From NCBI GenBank assembly GCA_047495785.1, contig JBLDXI010000021.1:1116001-1180000 (forward strand): a stretch of DNA of 64,000 nucleotides, read 5' to 3'. Position numbers and translations under genes: made by a program. Each line of letters opens with the position of its first letter. Position 1 is the stretch's first letter. The notes beneath the pieces are model-generated. The model had not been told where the DNA came from, made no database searches, and worked only from the letters and a program-made list of their open reading frames with translations. Shown one piece after another: positions 23,059 through 33,861 of this stretch. The stretch comes from Lepidodermella squamata (Eukaryota; Gastrotricha).

Positions 23059-24009
23059 ATGCCTTGCAAATCTGAACAAGAGGTCCGAATGATTTGATAT
23101 ATACAAAATTCAATAAAATTTATTTAATTGCTTAGGTCGTACAAATCAGGGAAAAGATCTACAAGGACGTCTGGCCCCTTGTTAACGATTTGGAGAATAA
23201 GCAATGGACCTTGAAGAAAGGCACTAGCAAAGAGGAAACTGGTCTCGTCTACAAGGCTAAGACTAAGAACTTGGGAACTGTTTGGAAAATCGAGGTAGCA
23301 TTTTTAAAATTTCAAAATTAATAAATACGATTATTTTCCCTTCTCCAGTTGATCTTAGACATCTCAGTTGAACAGTTCGTCGAGCGCTTCCATGTCAAAC
23401 AAGACTTCGGCTTCCTGCCTAACATGGCTGAGTTCAAGCAGTTGGAATTGAACGACAACGGAGGCGAATGGGCATGGGGGGTTACCTACACGCGCTCGCA
23501 AGGCCGAGCTGGCTTTGACGATCGGTATTTCTCTAATTTCGAAACAATTCGATGAAAAATTGATGTTTTATTCCAGAGATTTCGTCACCATGGTTTTCCA
23601 CCAAAAGATGGCTAACGGATGGGCTTTTGACATGAGCATTGCCACAGAGCACCCCGACGATCCGAAGCCCAGTAAGGTCGTGAGGTAATCCAAAATAACT
23701 TGTGAGAAAACGGAATTGATTCGGGCCTATTTGACCTAGAGGTGAGCAATTGCCCTCAGGCAGCCTGATCCGACCCCTTGCCGGTAATCCGAAGAAGTGC
23801 GAGCTCATCTGGATGAACAACATGGACATGAAGGTGATGAGAATTTGAAATCCTGAACCTTTGTTTTCTTATCTTCTTCTTCTGCTTTCTTCTAGGGCAT
23901 GTTGCCGAAGAATGTAATTAACCTCATCCTGTCGACTGTTTTGCTTGAAATCGGAGCTGCTTTCATCAAAAAGTGCAAAGAAGTCGCAGCTGAATCTGGC
24001 AACGCATGA
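23059..24009 (+). CDS. START-domain lipid-transfer-like protein 2
   Basis: Exons: 23059-23082, 23136-23294, 23349-23524, 23577-23684, 23740-23833 and 23896-24009; 224 residues. It shares with the 5.4-kb gene the eight-codon first exon (MPCKSEQE), the ETGLVYKAK and LGTVWKIE strands, RDFVTMVFH, ATEHPDDP and the closing C-terminal helix, and every intron position and phase. It is therefore a paralogue and probably a cytosolic single-lipid carrier. Codon use is richer in C-ending codons than in its copy, hinting at higher expression (inference). AATAAA lies about 100 nt after the stop. Confidence 0.82.
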
Positions 24010-24250
24010 TTTCACTTCCGAATAACTGTCTTCATCTTCCTGATAACTTATGTCTATTTCTATTTTCCGAATCACATGTTCAGTTCCTGATTTGAATGAC
24101 GACTGAATAAAAAGTGTCCTTCGCCAAAAGCCCCTTTTTCGAGGAATAGATAGTGAAAAAGTTATTTCCTTATCACATTTTATCATACATAACTCGTGGG
24201 AAGTGAGATAGAGCCAAACCCTCACTACGCCCACCTCATTTTCAAAAGCG

Positions 24251-24258
24251 ATATAAAA
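24251..24258 (+). promoter_or_regulatory. Candidate TATA box
   Basis: ATATAAAA 35-42 nt upstream of the ATG of the VIT-VWA gene. If used, the 5' leader would be only about 10 nt. Confidence 0.4.
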
Positions 24259-24292
24259 CCAAGAATAGAGCTATAGTTGACAAAAATCACAC

Positions 24293-27200
24293 ATGGCTAA
24301 TGTAAACGCAGTATTTTGCGGCTTGGTCGGCATCTTCAGCGGTGACGGTAAGAAAGAGACCGTTCCATTTTCTGTAAGAAACGTCAAGATCAACGCAAAT
24401 GTACGAGGATGGGCAGCTGCGACAAGCGCTGAAATAATTTACGAAAACACGTTTGAAAAGGAAGCTCTGGATGCTAGATTCGTCTTCCCAGCTACTCAGC
24501 ACTACGGCCTCTACAAATTCGAGGCAATTATCGAGGATGGAAAGCAGCCGGTTGTAGCCAAGCTGCAATCAACGCCCGAAACTCCAACAATCCAATCGTA
24601 ATTTTTGATAGTAGTTAATTTCGCAATTTTCACCTGGTTTTTTTTAAGGGGGATTGCCGATGAAATTGTGGCCGATGTGTATCGAATCCCGATCGGGAAA
24701 GTTCCGATTGGAAAGCGAGTGACTATCAAAATAGGTGTCGTGCAGCAACTTCGCCGCAAGCCGGAAAATGGGCAGCTAATTCTCGATTTCGCCCCTGTTC
24801 TACTGCCCCGGCAACTGCCTCGCTGGGATCTCAGCCCTGACGCGAATGTTGTCCGCGATAAACTCCGACTTCAGTCAAACTACGTCGCAGTTTCAGACGT
24901 AGAATATTCGCTTACTCTATCTTGTAATGTGACGCTAGGAGTTGGCGGGAAAATTGGCAAAATCTGGCTCGAAAAGTTTGTCGGCGATCTCAGCGCGGTT
25001 AAAATCGACATAACGCCTGATAATTCCGTAGCAATTTTGACGCTGAATAAAGATCGATTTCGCTCATCGACTAATATTGCAATCGCGATTTTACCTGGTG
25101 ACATCAATTTGCCAGTTGTTGAAGCCGAACCGGGAGTTGACGGCGGTGCCAATTCGTGGTACGAGAAATCAATAGCAACAGCTTGGTACGAACCTGGTAC
25201 AATCGCAGCCTCGGTTAATGCTGAAATTGATGAGGATTTACAGGCCGGGCAGGGCTACGAGTACTGGTTGATTCTTGATCGATCTGGATCCATGTTCGGG
25301 CCGAAGATCGAGGAAAGCAAGCGACTTATGCTGCTTTTTGTTAAGAGTCTTCCACTCGGTTGTAAATTCAACATTCTCGGATTCGGTTCAACTTTCGAAG
25401 TCCTCTTTAAAGACGGGTAATTTAAATTTAATTTAAATTTTCAAAAATTATATGAGACTCTGTTGATGATGCTGGCACCCTCATTTTGACGGGTGCCAAT
25501 TTTTTATTAATTAATTGAAAAAAATCGATTAATTAATTGATTTATTGATTTTTATTGGGTCCAAATATTTGCACCACTAAAATTGAAGTTCCAGCGCTAA
25601 ATTAAAGCGTCCTGGCACTAAATGTTTCAGATTCCTTGCGATTTCGGCGTTTTCGTTTTTTGATTGATACAGATGCCCTCCCTGAACCTGGGATTTTTAT
25701 TTCAGATACACGGTGCTCTATAAGCTAGGTAGAAAAATTACCGATGCTGGGTTCCAAGACGGCTGATATCGGGAAAATCACTGATTTGTAAAATCAATAC
25801 TTGGAATCGATATCGGCTCTATAGGATGAAGTATAACTCTTAAACTGACCGCTCAAAGCGCGAAATACGCGTAATATGAAGGTCTATTGGTTAGGCAAGA
25901 TTACAAAAAATGTGAGATTATAGTGAAGACTGGAAACTTGAAAAACCATATTTACGGGAAATCTAGTGCTGGAGTCTCAAATTTAGTGTTGGAACTCTAA
26001 ATTTAGGGTGCACACTTGGCACACCCATTTTTATTGATTATTGATTTTTCCAACATTTTAATTATTCGCCCAATATTTTAATATTATGTTTTAGGCTGGG
26101 TTTTCAGCTTTTTCGTTTTAGTTTTTTTCCGGCTTTTTATAATTTTAAATTTATCAATTTCAGATGTGTCGATTATGACGAGATTAACGTTGAAACTGCT
26201 CTGAAATACGCGTCGACCTTGCGAGCCAACATGGGTGGAACCAGCGTGATGGGACCGTTAAATCACATCTTCGGCCAAAAGCAAACCCCTTCGCGATGCC
26301 GATTCATCATTTTCATGACAGACGGCCAATTTGCGGAATCACTCGACAGCGTGAAACGCGTCATTATCCCGCAAACCGCAACATCCCGACTGTTCACAGT
26401 CGGCATAGGAAAAGACGTCAATCGATCAGCGCTTGAAGAATTGGCCCGAGTTGGCAGTGGAATGTCGGAATTTATCGAGGGAATCATGGATTTCCAGCCG
26501 AAAGTCATCCGTTTGATGAAAGCGATGAGCAATCAAAGTTTAGCTGGGTTCGAGCTTGACTGGAAAATTGATGGAGGCCTGGTTGATAAACGGATCCCGG
26601 TCAAACTCGCCCTTGCCTACTACTACGGCAATCCTATGACTCAAACAGTCGGTATAACTAGAACTGCCGTTAACGAGTCGCCGATTTTAGGCGAAGCCAC
26701 ATTCATTTCTTCAAATCAACCGAAACAAATCGTCAATTTCAAGTTACCATTTGGCGGTAAATCGAACGAGGACGATCTTGTCCTTCACCGACTCGCAGCT
26801 TTTCTGCAGTTGAGCGAAATGTTGGAGAATCCTAATAGGAGCAGTGAAGCGGCTAAATTCTCCGAGGCAACGGGTATTTTGTGTAAATACACGTCCTTCT
26901 CGATTCAAAGCCCTGTTGAAGCGAAATCGTTGCCGAATTTAATTTCCGACGCGACTACAACCGCCGGCTTTGACGCGAAAAATTTCGCGAAGGCTGATAT
27001 TAGGTCTGGTAAGGCTGATGACTCATCCGTGCAGCTGGCAGAGGAAGTCGTAGCGCCTATCCTATCTTTCGAAGCAATAGCCGGCCTGCAATTAGTCAAC
27101 GGATCTTGGCAATTGAATGACGCCCTGGTTAAGGTGGTTAATTCGCAGTTTTTACCAGATGTCGCCTCACTTCGAGATCGAGTCGTGAAAAGTCTAGCGA

Positions 27201-27574
27201 GTCGACTCACTGCCAGTCCTGATTTCATGCGTGACGATGACGTAATCGGCACTTTAGTTGGCTTGGCAATTCTCAGCCGGCGGTTTAACGAACGCCGAGA
27301 TCAGTGGGTCATTATCGAACGTAAAGCTCACGCATTCCTCCGAGCTCGAAAGGTGACCGGCGTCAATCGCGAGTTGATCTATTTACTGGCGACACGGTTG
27401 GACGGAGCGGCCGGGCCGACTGATGACGAACTTGAGCGGTACAACGAGCGGGTTGAAATTTTCGAACGCGTCGATCAGCATGCACTGGCTGTTTCGAATG
27501 AAAATCGCCACGATCAATTTCAGGATATTGTCACGCATTTAATCAACACCATATGGATAGGAAGTAAGCACTAG
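24293..27574 (+). CDS. VIT and VWA domain protein (VWA5A-like)
   Basis: Exons 24293-24597, 24649-25416 and 26164-27574; 827 residues. Residues 1 to about 150 form a VIT domain (AAATSAEIIYENTF, EALDARFVFP, IPIGKVPIGKRVTIKIG). A von Willebrand A domain starts about residue 305 with an intact metal-site motif DRSGSM (from residue 312), then GCKFNILGFGS, LRANMGGTSV and FMTDGQ. A C-terminal domain ends DQFQDIVTHLINTIWIG. This is the architecture of vertebrate VWA5A and of the inter-alpha-trypsin-like part of PARP4. There is no signal peptide, so it is likely cytoplasmic. Intron 2 (747 nt) is far longer than its neighbours and contains a short inverted repeat GGCACCC/GGGTGCC, perhaps an old insertion. 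The function is probably protein-protein binding; I cannot specify it. Confidence 0.9.
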
Positions 27575-28036
27575 GTATTTTTTGAGTGGGAAATTTATGC
27601 GGGAGTGGCCTACTTCAGATTAGCGACATATCGATGAGAGTCATAAAATTAAGTTTTTTTTTCGTCTTATCAGGAATTTTTACTCGGCTCATATCTGAAA
27701 TTTTGAAAAAATCCTCCTTACTAAATTTTTTATTGAAATTAAATATGAGCAGCTATTTCAAATTTTACGGTAAGTTCATTGAAAAAAATGTGTAGTTTTT
27801 TGACAGCCTCTCGGGATAATAACATCGGCATTTCATTTCGTAGAGTCATTTCCGCATATAATAAAAAAAACGCATCGGACACGCTACAAATTACCGCACC
27901 GTGGGAACACATTTTTTCTAGACTTAATCAATGAATAATTTTGCTTGCATGGCCGTGTATCTGGAAATATCGGCCTACATAATATAAATAATGTAGTGTT
28001 GAAAATTCCGTCCTAATTCCATTGTGAAATATAATA
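27575..28036. other. Spacer that may hide 5' exons of the KY-like gene
   Basis: No clear coding exon. A frame at 27586-27795 is AT-rich and hydrophobic without likeness to any family. An upstream exon of the next gene could lie here. Confidence 0.35.
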
Positions 28037-30852
28037 ATGAGGCCTCTATTCTACCCGTGGAACTATGTTTCAGGTGATTTGGAGAAAGCTCGCGCCATTT
28101 TCATCTGGTTGTCGTCGAAAGACCTGGCGAAGATGCAGTTCGACAACGCCACGCCCGGGTCGCCTGAAAGCATTTTGATGGAGCTGAAAAACGGCCGTGA
28201 AACTTACGCCCACGTCTATGAAATGCTATGTACCCGAGCCGGGTTGAATTGCGTCGCGATTTCCGGCTACGTCAAAGGCATTGGCTACCACCCGGGCATG
28301 CAGTTCGACGGCCGTGATCACCAGGGCGCGTGGAATGCGGTTAAAATCGATGGCAAATGGCGACTTGTCAACGCCAACTGGGCGGCTCGGCGGGTTAGCT
28401 CTGAAGGGCTACAGTACCAGCTGGATGAATTCTTTTTCCTAACCGACCCCCGTCAACTCATCCATACGCATTACCCTAGCGACCCGGCATGGCAGTTGCT
28501 GGATAAACCTATCAGCCTACAACAATTTGAATTACTGCCACCGGCGAAGAGTTTGTTCTTCACCCTTGACATGCGATTTATCGGCGAGACATCTCGGGCT
28601 ATTGTTAGCGCACCAAAGGGTGTAGTCACCCTGAAAATCGCCCACAACCGCCCCGAGATGACACCTCTCGTCGATTTTGATTATTCCCTGATTGACGCTA
28701 ATGAACCGCAATATTTCACGGACAACAAACGTCTCCATGGCTATGTTTTTCACGAAATTTCAGCCTCTGGCGTGGCTAGTTTTGAAATTCGACTGCCAAA
28801 ACGAGGCGAGTATCGCTTTGTTATCTTCGCCGCTGTTTCTAAAACCGGCGAGCCGTTTTCTATGATCAAAAAGGACGCGCATCAAATTTATACGGATATT
28901 TGCGAGTGGAAAATTGTCGCTGATAACGATGGCGGCGGCGTCACGTGGCCGGCATTCCCGCCGTGTTCCGGCGCCAAGTGGGGTGCGCCGCATTTCGAAA
29001 TCGCAAAGTCACGCGGTTTCAGCTTGATAAAGCCGATCGATGCGAAAATTAAAGCCGATAAAAATGGCCAAGCCGAAGTTGCCCTTGATATCGCAATCAA
29101 GCAGGAGATGTTTTTTGTCGCAAAACTGCGCTCTAATGAGGTCAGAATGTCTTTTAAAGGACGCCTTAATCGATCCTAATTTTTTTATAATTTTTATTCA
29201 AAAAATTAGTTTAATTAATTTTAAAATTAATACAGCGTTTCTCCTGCAAAGCAAAAACGGTTCTATGCCAATTGAGCAAAACGAGATTAGAGCAAAACGA
29301 CACGAGAGCAAATTTAATAATTAATTGCAGCTGTTATTTAAATAAATAAAATTTGCCCTCGTGTCGTTTTGCTCTAATCTCGTTTTGCTCAAAAGTCATT
29401 TTGCTCTAATTTCGTTTGCTCAGAAGTTGTTTTGCTCTAATTTCGTTTGCTCTAATATCGTTGCTCAAAAGCCCTTGCTCTATTTTCGTTGCTCAATTTT
29501 CGTTTGCTCAATTGGCATGGAACCGCAAAAACATAGGTTGCGGGTTCAGAGAGTGGTTCAGAAACTCTAAAATGAGAAACGAGTCACTTAAGGCCAGAAA
29601 ACTTTTAGAAAAATTCAAAAAATCACTGCTTCATGCTTAATCCGGAGAAATTTGGTCCAATCGGGTAAAATACCGAAAATTACCGAACCAGTTACTTACT
29701 ATCGGGGTTTACCGGGTTTTATCCGGTAACTTTTTTATTTCTTCGGTTAAATCGCGGGTAAAAGATGGAATATTCTCTCGATAGGTTTAACTACAAAAAA
29801 TTAATTGAATTTCCTAAAAAAAAGTTGCCAAATTAAAAAAAATTGCTGCGCCTGGAAACACGCTGTAATATAATTTAAATTAATTCTGATTTAAATTTTT
29901 ATTTTTTATTTTTTAGGCTGACGAAGAAGTTTTGTCGCGATCAATTCTGCAACGGCGAGTTGGTAACCAAGCAATTTTTACGGTATCAAGCCCAGATCGA
30001 GGCGAATTCGGCCTTGAAATATTCTGCAACCGAGTCGATCAAGCTCGTCATGAGGATGAAAATGCCGATACGTGTGCTGTTTTCCCGTTTTGCCAATTCT
30101 TAATCACCAGCGAAGTAGCTAGTGTTGCCCCGCCCCTGCCCGCATTCCCACCAAGCTACCTCGGCCCCCAGCCTGCCTTCGCGAAACTAGGCCTAGAATG
30201 CCTCAGCCACCCTGATCCTCTCCTAACAGTTGATGATTTATCAACCCAGCTTCAGGTGGTTTTCGGTCTGAACGAGCCGGGTAAATCGGTCCGAGCTGTC
30301 GCTAATCTCATCCGCCTAAACGATTCCGGCGATGAAGATATGACAGAATTCGTCCTGCACCAGTCGCCGTTATCTGGCGACCGTATCGCCTTTGTTTGCC
30401 GATTTCCGAAATCGGGCACCTACAAACTTGAAATCTACGCCTTGGCTAATGATGCTGTTCAAAAATCGAACTCGATCCCATGTGTCTACAACTACGTGGT
30501 TGAAGTCGGGGGCGGCGGGCATAGTCAGGACTTCGATCAAGCTGTCATACCCTTCCCGAAACAGTACTCGCAATGGCATGACGGCTGTTTCCTGATAACG
30601 CCCATCGACGCCGCGATTAAAGGCATGGCCGACTCTGTAACTATTCAAGTTTCTGTCGGCAATAACGCGAGAAGAGTTCTGGCTGTAGTAAACGACATAT
30701 CTAAAGCGTTTGAGGCTAATAGCGATGGGATCTGGGAAACAGTTGTCCCAGCTGATATGATGAAGCCTAACAACAAACTGGCTGTTATGGCCAACTACGC
30801 GGCAGATCCGCCTGGCTCGTTCGCTGTCTTGCTCGAGTATCAAATCGTTTGA
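28037..30852 (+). CDS. KY/hillarin-like transglutaminase-like protein, catalytic triad apparently lost
   Basis: Exons 28037-29140 and 29917-30852 (679 residues if the ATG at 28037 is right). The transglutaminase-like core is recognisable: EKARAIFIWLSS, EMLCTRAGLNC, SGYVKGIGYHPG, GAWNAVKIDGKWRLV. Repeated Ig-like KY C-terminal modules follow (FSLIKPIDAKIK and again FLITPIDAAIKG, each after a cysteine-rich stretch). The family triad Cys-His-Asp seems to be missing: the Cys before the GY position is replaced (GRETYA), the His two residues before AWN-Trp is Gly (DHQGAWN), and the Asp of LLD-x2-W is Asn (LVNANW). It is likely a cytoskeletal or muscle scaffold rather than an enzyme. A CAG at 28071-28073 could instead be an acceptor, so the 5' end is uncertain. 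The 776-nt intron carries two mobile repeats. Confidence 0.83.
29259..29524. mobile_element. Foldback/MITE element in the KY-like intron
   Basis: Terminal inverted repeats GGTTCTATGCCAATTGAGCA (29259 onward) and its complement ending at 29524 (21 of 22 match). Inside, a second inverted pair, 29274-29315 and 29349-29390, matches at 41 of 42 positions. The right half continues as imperfect tandem copies of a word like TTTTGCTCTAATTTCGTTTG. There is no coding capacity, so it is a non-autonomous foldback-type element. Confidence 0.8.
29637..29812 (+). repeat. Dispersed repeat family X, copy 1
   Basis: Shares long diverged blocks with 45071-45244 (same strand) and 44647-44822 (opposite strand), including CCGGAGAAATTTGGTCCAA, CTTCGGTTAAATCGCGG and GATGGAATATTCTCTCG. 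Located in the intron of the KY-like gene, just after the foldback element. Confidence 0.8.
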
Positions 30853-31114
30853 AAAAAATATCAACAATTAAATTAATTTGTTATTGTGTGATTGACTTCA
30901 GTATTTTCGGTGCGAATAAACTGCCATATTGATTTAAATAATTTTTGACTAATTAAAAAATGTATATTTTAAGCCTAATCAGATTAAATCGTCTTCGTAA
31001 TGGATACCCTGGATTTTTCTAGCGAATTTTGAGAGAAGCCATAAAATCGCATCAAAGCTCATGTTTTGACTAATGGTGAATATTTGCGAGTTTTCAGTTT
31101 AATAAAAACTTAAA

Positions 31115-33508
31115 ATGTACGGCTTACTTTTGAATGCATCTGTTGCCTATCTTCAACACGTCTATCCAGCGATTTACAAGGATGTATTGGAAGAACTCGG
31201 ATTTTCTGAGCAGGTATGTTTGAAAATATCCGCAAAAAGATCATGGTATTAAGGGCGATATTTTAAAGCGAGATCTGGATCAATACCAAATTTATTCGGA
31301 TAAATTATTTGGTCGCATCACGAAGCTCATGTCAGAAAAAGCTGGCTGTGCCGAGGATCAGTTGATGGAAAGTTTCGGCGAATATTTCGTCGACTATACC
31401 ATTCGCGTCGGCTACAACGATTTGCTCTTCTCGCTCGGACGGTAATAAAAAATTCGAAAAAAAATTCCTAAATTTTTTCGAACCTTTTAAGGACACTCTC
31501 GGACTTGTTCAACGAGCTCGATAATTTGGTATTTTTAAGAAAAATTACAATTTTATCAAAAAAATGTGGGGTATTTTACAGCACGAGTACATCCGATTTA
31601 CCTACCCAAAACTGAAGGCTCCTAGCTTTATTTGCCTGAACGAGTCTGTTGATGGAATAACCCTACTGTACAGAAGTCGCCGGCGTGGGTAATTTTTTAA
31701 ATAATTTTTTTGTAAATGTACAGTTTTTCTCTTCTTTCAGCTTTCAGTCCTACGTCAAAGGAATCCTGCGAGGAGTTTCGCAAAAGTACTACGCGACGTC
31801 CATAAGCATCGACATCGCATCGACTCGAGAAGTTGGCGAGCGTCTTGAAGTTGTTTACAAGTAAATTATACCGAAAAAATAGATCCGCCTTAATTTTTCC
31901 CGATCACTCTATTAGTCTTGTATTCGACAATTCAAGCCGATACGCCGCTAGCGGTGATGTCATCTTACGAGACACGTATTTCAAGAACAAGGTCATCATG
32001 GCTGATACTATTTTTGAACTCTACCCATTCCACATTTTAATCAACGATAACATGGGTATTAAATATATTTCCGTTTAATTATCACTTTTCTATCATTCGT
32101 TTTTCGAATCAGAAATCCTGTCAATTGGAAGAGGGTTAAAACAGCTTTTCCCTAAGGCGCTGCGAGAGGATTTCACGTCGCTGTTCGAGATCATCCGCCC
32201 GGATATTGAGCCGAATTTCAGAACAATCCAACACCACCTTAACAATATTTTCGAGCTCAATTGCATTTTGGCGCGTTTTGCAACGGGCGATGCGACCATG
32301 GACGCTTCGAAAGGCAAATCAGGCGGTTTGACAGTTAGTAAAACCGATCGAAGTAGCGCTGGCGATATACAGACCCAGATGACACCGGGTGGCATGCCGA
32401 ATCGATCGATGGATAGCACGAAAAGCGAAGATAATGGTAAAAAAAATCACCTCAAACCGAAAATTTATCAATTTTTCTGTTTTTTTCAGAGTTAATTTTG
32501 AAAGGTCAGATGATTTTCATTGAAGAGTGGGGCTCTGTGATGTTTGTCGGCTTTCCGCTTCTAATGATGCCTGAGCAAATGCTGAAAATTGGCCTGTATC
32601 TCAGCGACCTGAGCCTATTCGACTCGTCACGTGACCTAGTTATGGCCGCGGCTCAGGACGCCGCTGATCGGCATTTGACCCAGAAACTACTCTCAGTCAA
32701 GTCTGACATAGTCGCCGAGGCTAATCACATGGCTGAGAAGGCGAAGGAAGACTGGCAGCGGACCCACTACGCCCTACTGCCGTCGAGTGTCTCGCAGCGA
32801 TTGATGCGAGCTGAACCAGCCTATGCCATGGCTTGCATGTTCGAACACGCTAGCGTGATTTCGGTTGAAATAGTCGACGAGCGGTTGCACAGTGTTGACA
32901 AGGCGCTGTTCGGCCTCATCGAGGAGGTGCATAAAGAGGCGCAGCAAATTTGCAACAAGTACGACCTGTTCAAGGTCGATGGGCGGCTGACGGATTTCAT
33001 CATGCTAGCCGGGGTTCCGGATGTTACGAATACGCCTGAATTGCTGGCATTTCGAGCCGCGCAAATGCTAGCTAACCAATACACGGTTCGAATCGGCATT
33101 GCAACGGGCCAAGTTGCAGCGGGTGTCATCGGGACTAAGCTTTTAGCGTACAAGTAAGCTTTTTCAGTCTGATAAATCCGATTATTAACGAAGCCTTGAA
33201 AAATTTAATTATTATTTTTATCCGCTATTATAATATAGGCCATTTGGTACTGCGGTGAAGTCGAGCCGGAAATTGATGCTTATCTCTACGGTTCGTCGAA
33301 TTCTTGTTGATGAAGCCACGTGTCAGGCGTGCGCTAATGAGAAGGACGTAGAGAGCGAGCCGGGGCCTGAATCACAGGATTCGCAGGTTAATTTTTTTCT
33401 AATATTATCTTTTGAGTATTACTATCTATTTTTCAGTTAAGTCACAAGACTTACTGGATTCGAACGAGGAAAACAACAAAAGAACCTGGCTCTACAAAGA
33501 AGAAGTAA
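31115..33508 (+). CDS. Atypical soluble guanylate cyclase (H-NOX, H-NOXA, degenerate cyclase domain)
   Basis: Exons: 31115-31213, 31269-31441, 31492-31528, 31582-31688, 31741-31860, 31916-32055, 32113-32436, 32490-33153, 33239-33386 and 33437-33508; 627 residues. The H-NOX haem domain starts MYGLLLN; the proximal haem His is residue 104 (NLHEYIRF) and the haem-binding YxSxR motif is YRSRR, so haem binding should be intact. The H-NOXA domain contains [10 protein letters not shown] and [12 protein letters not shown]; a helical linker leads to [15 protein letters not shown] and HYALLPSSV. The cyclase domain is divergent: IVG-F is IVDER, the KVETVGDKYM block is [11 protein letters not shown], and the catalytic FGNTVNLTSR-like Asn-Arg motif is FGTAVKSSR. 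It is best viewed as a beta-like, gas-sensing subunit needing a partner, or a catalytically dead one. Confidence 0.9.
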
Positions 33509-33861
33509 TAAATCCGGATAAACGGGGCGAAACGGATGAAATCCGAGACCAATTTATTTGTTAGATTTAATTTTTGTTGTGCTTCAAGTCACATCTCGTG
33601 ATTAATATTGGTACGCACAGACAAAAATAATAATAAAAAGAATGTGAAACTCTTTTCTATCAGAAAAGCGCTATTAAACTGGACTGAAAATGAGCTCATA
33701 ATTGATGAATCACATTAAATGACCGGGATCAGTGTAGCCATATATTATAGGAAATGGCTGTTAATACAATCTAACCTTTACCACCTTGACAAGGGTGATT
33801 CTCCCAAAGATCAAAATTAAAATATCTCTGTTAAATGTGGTTCCTATTGGAAATTGAATCA
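33509..33861. other. Convergent 3' spacer
   Basis: Lies between the converging guanylate cyclase and ACE-like 2 genes. AATAATAAAAAG-type signals occur near 33628-33640 on the plus strand. Nothing else recognised. Confidence 0.4.
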
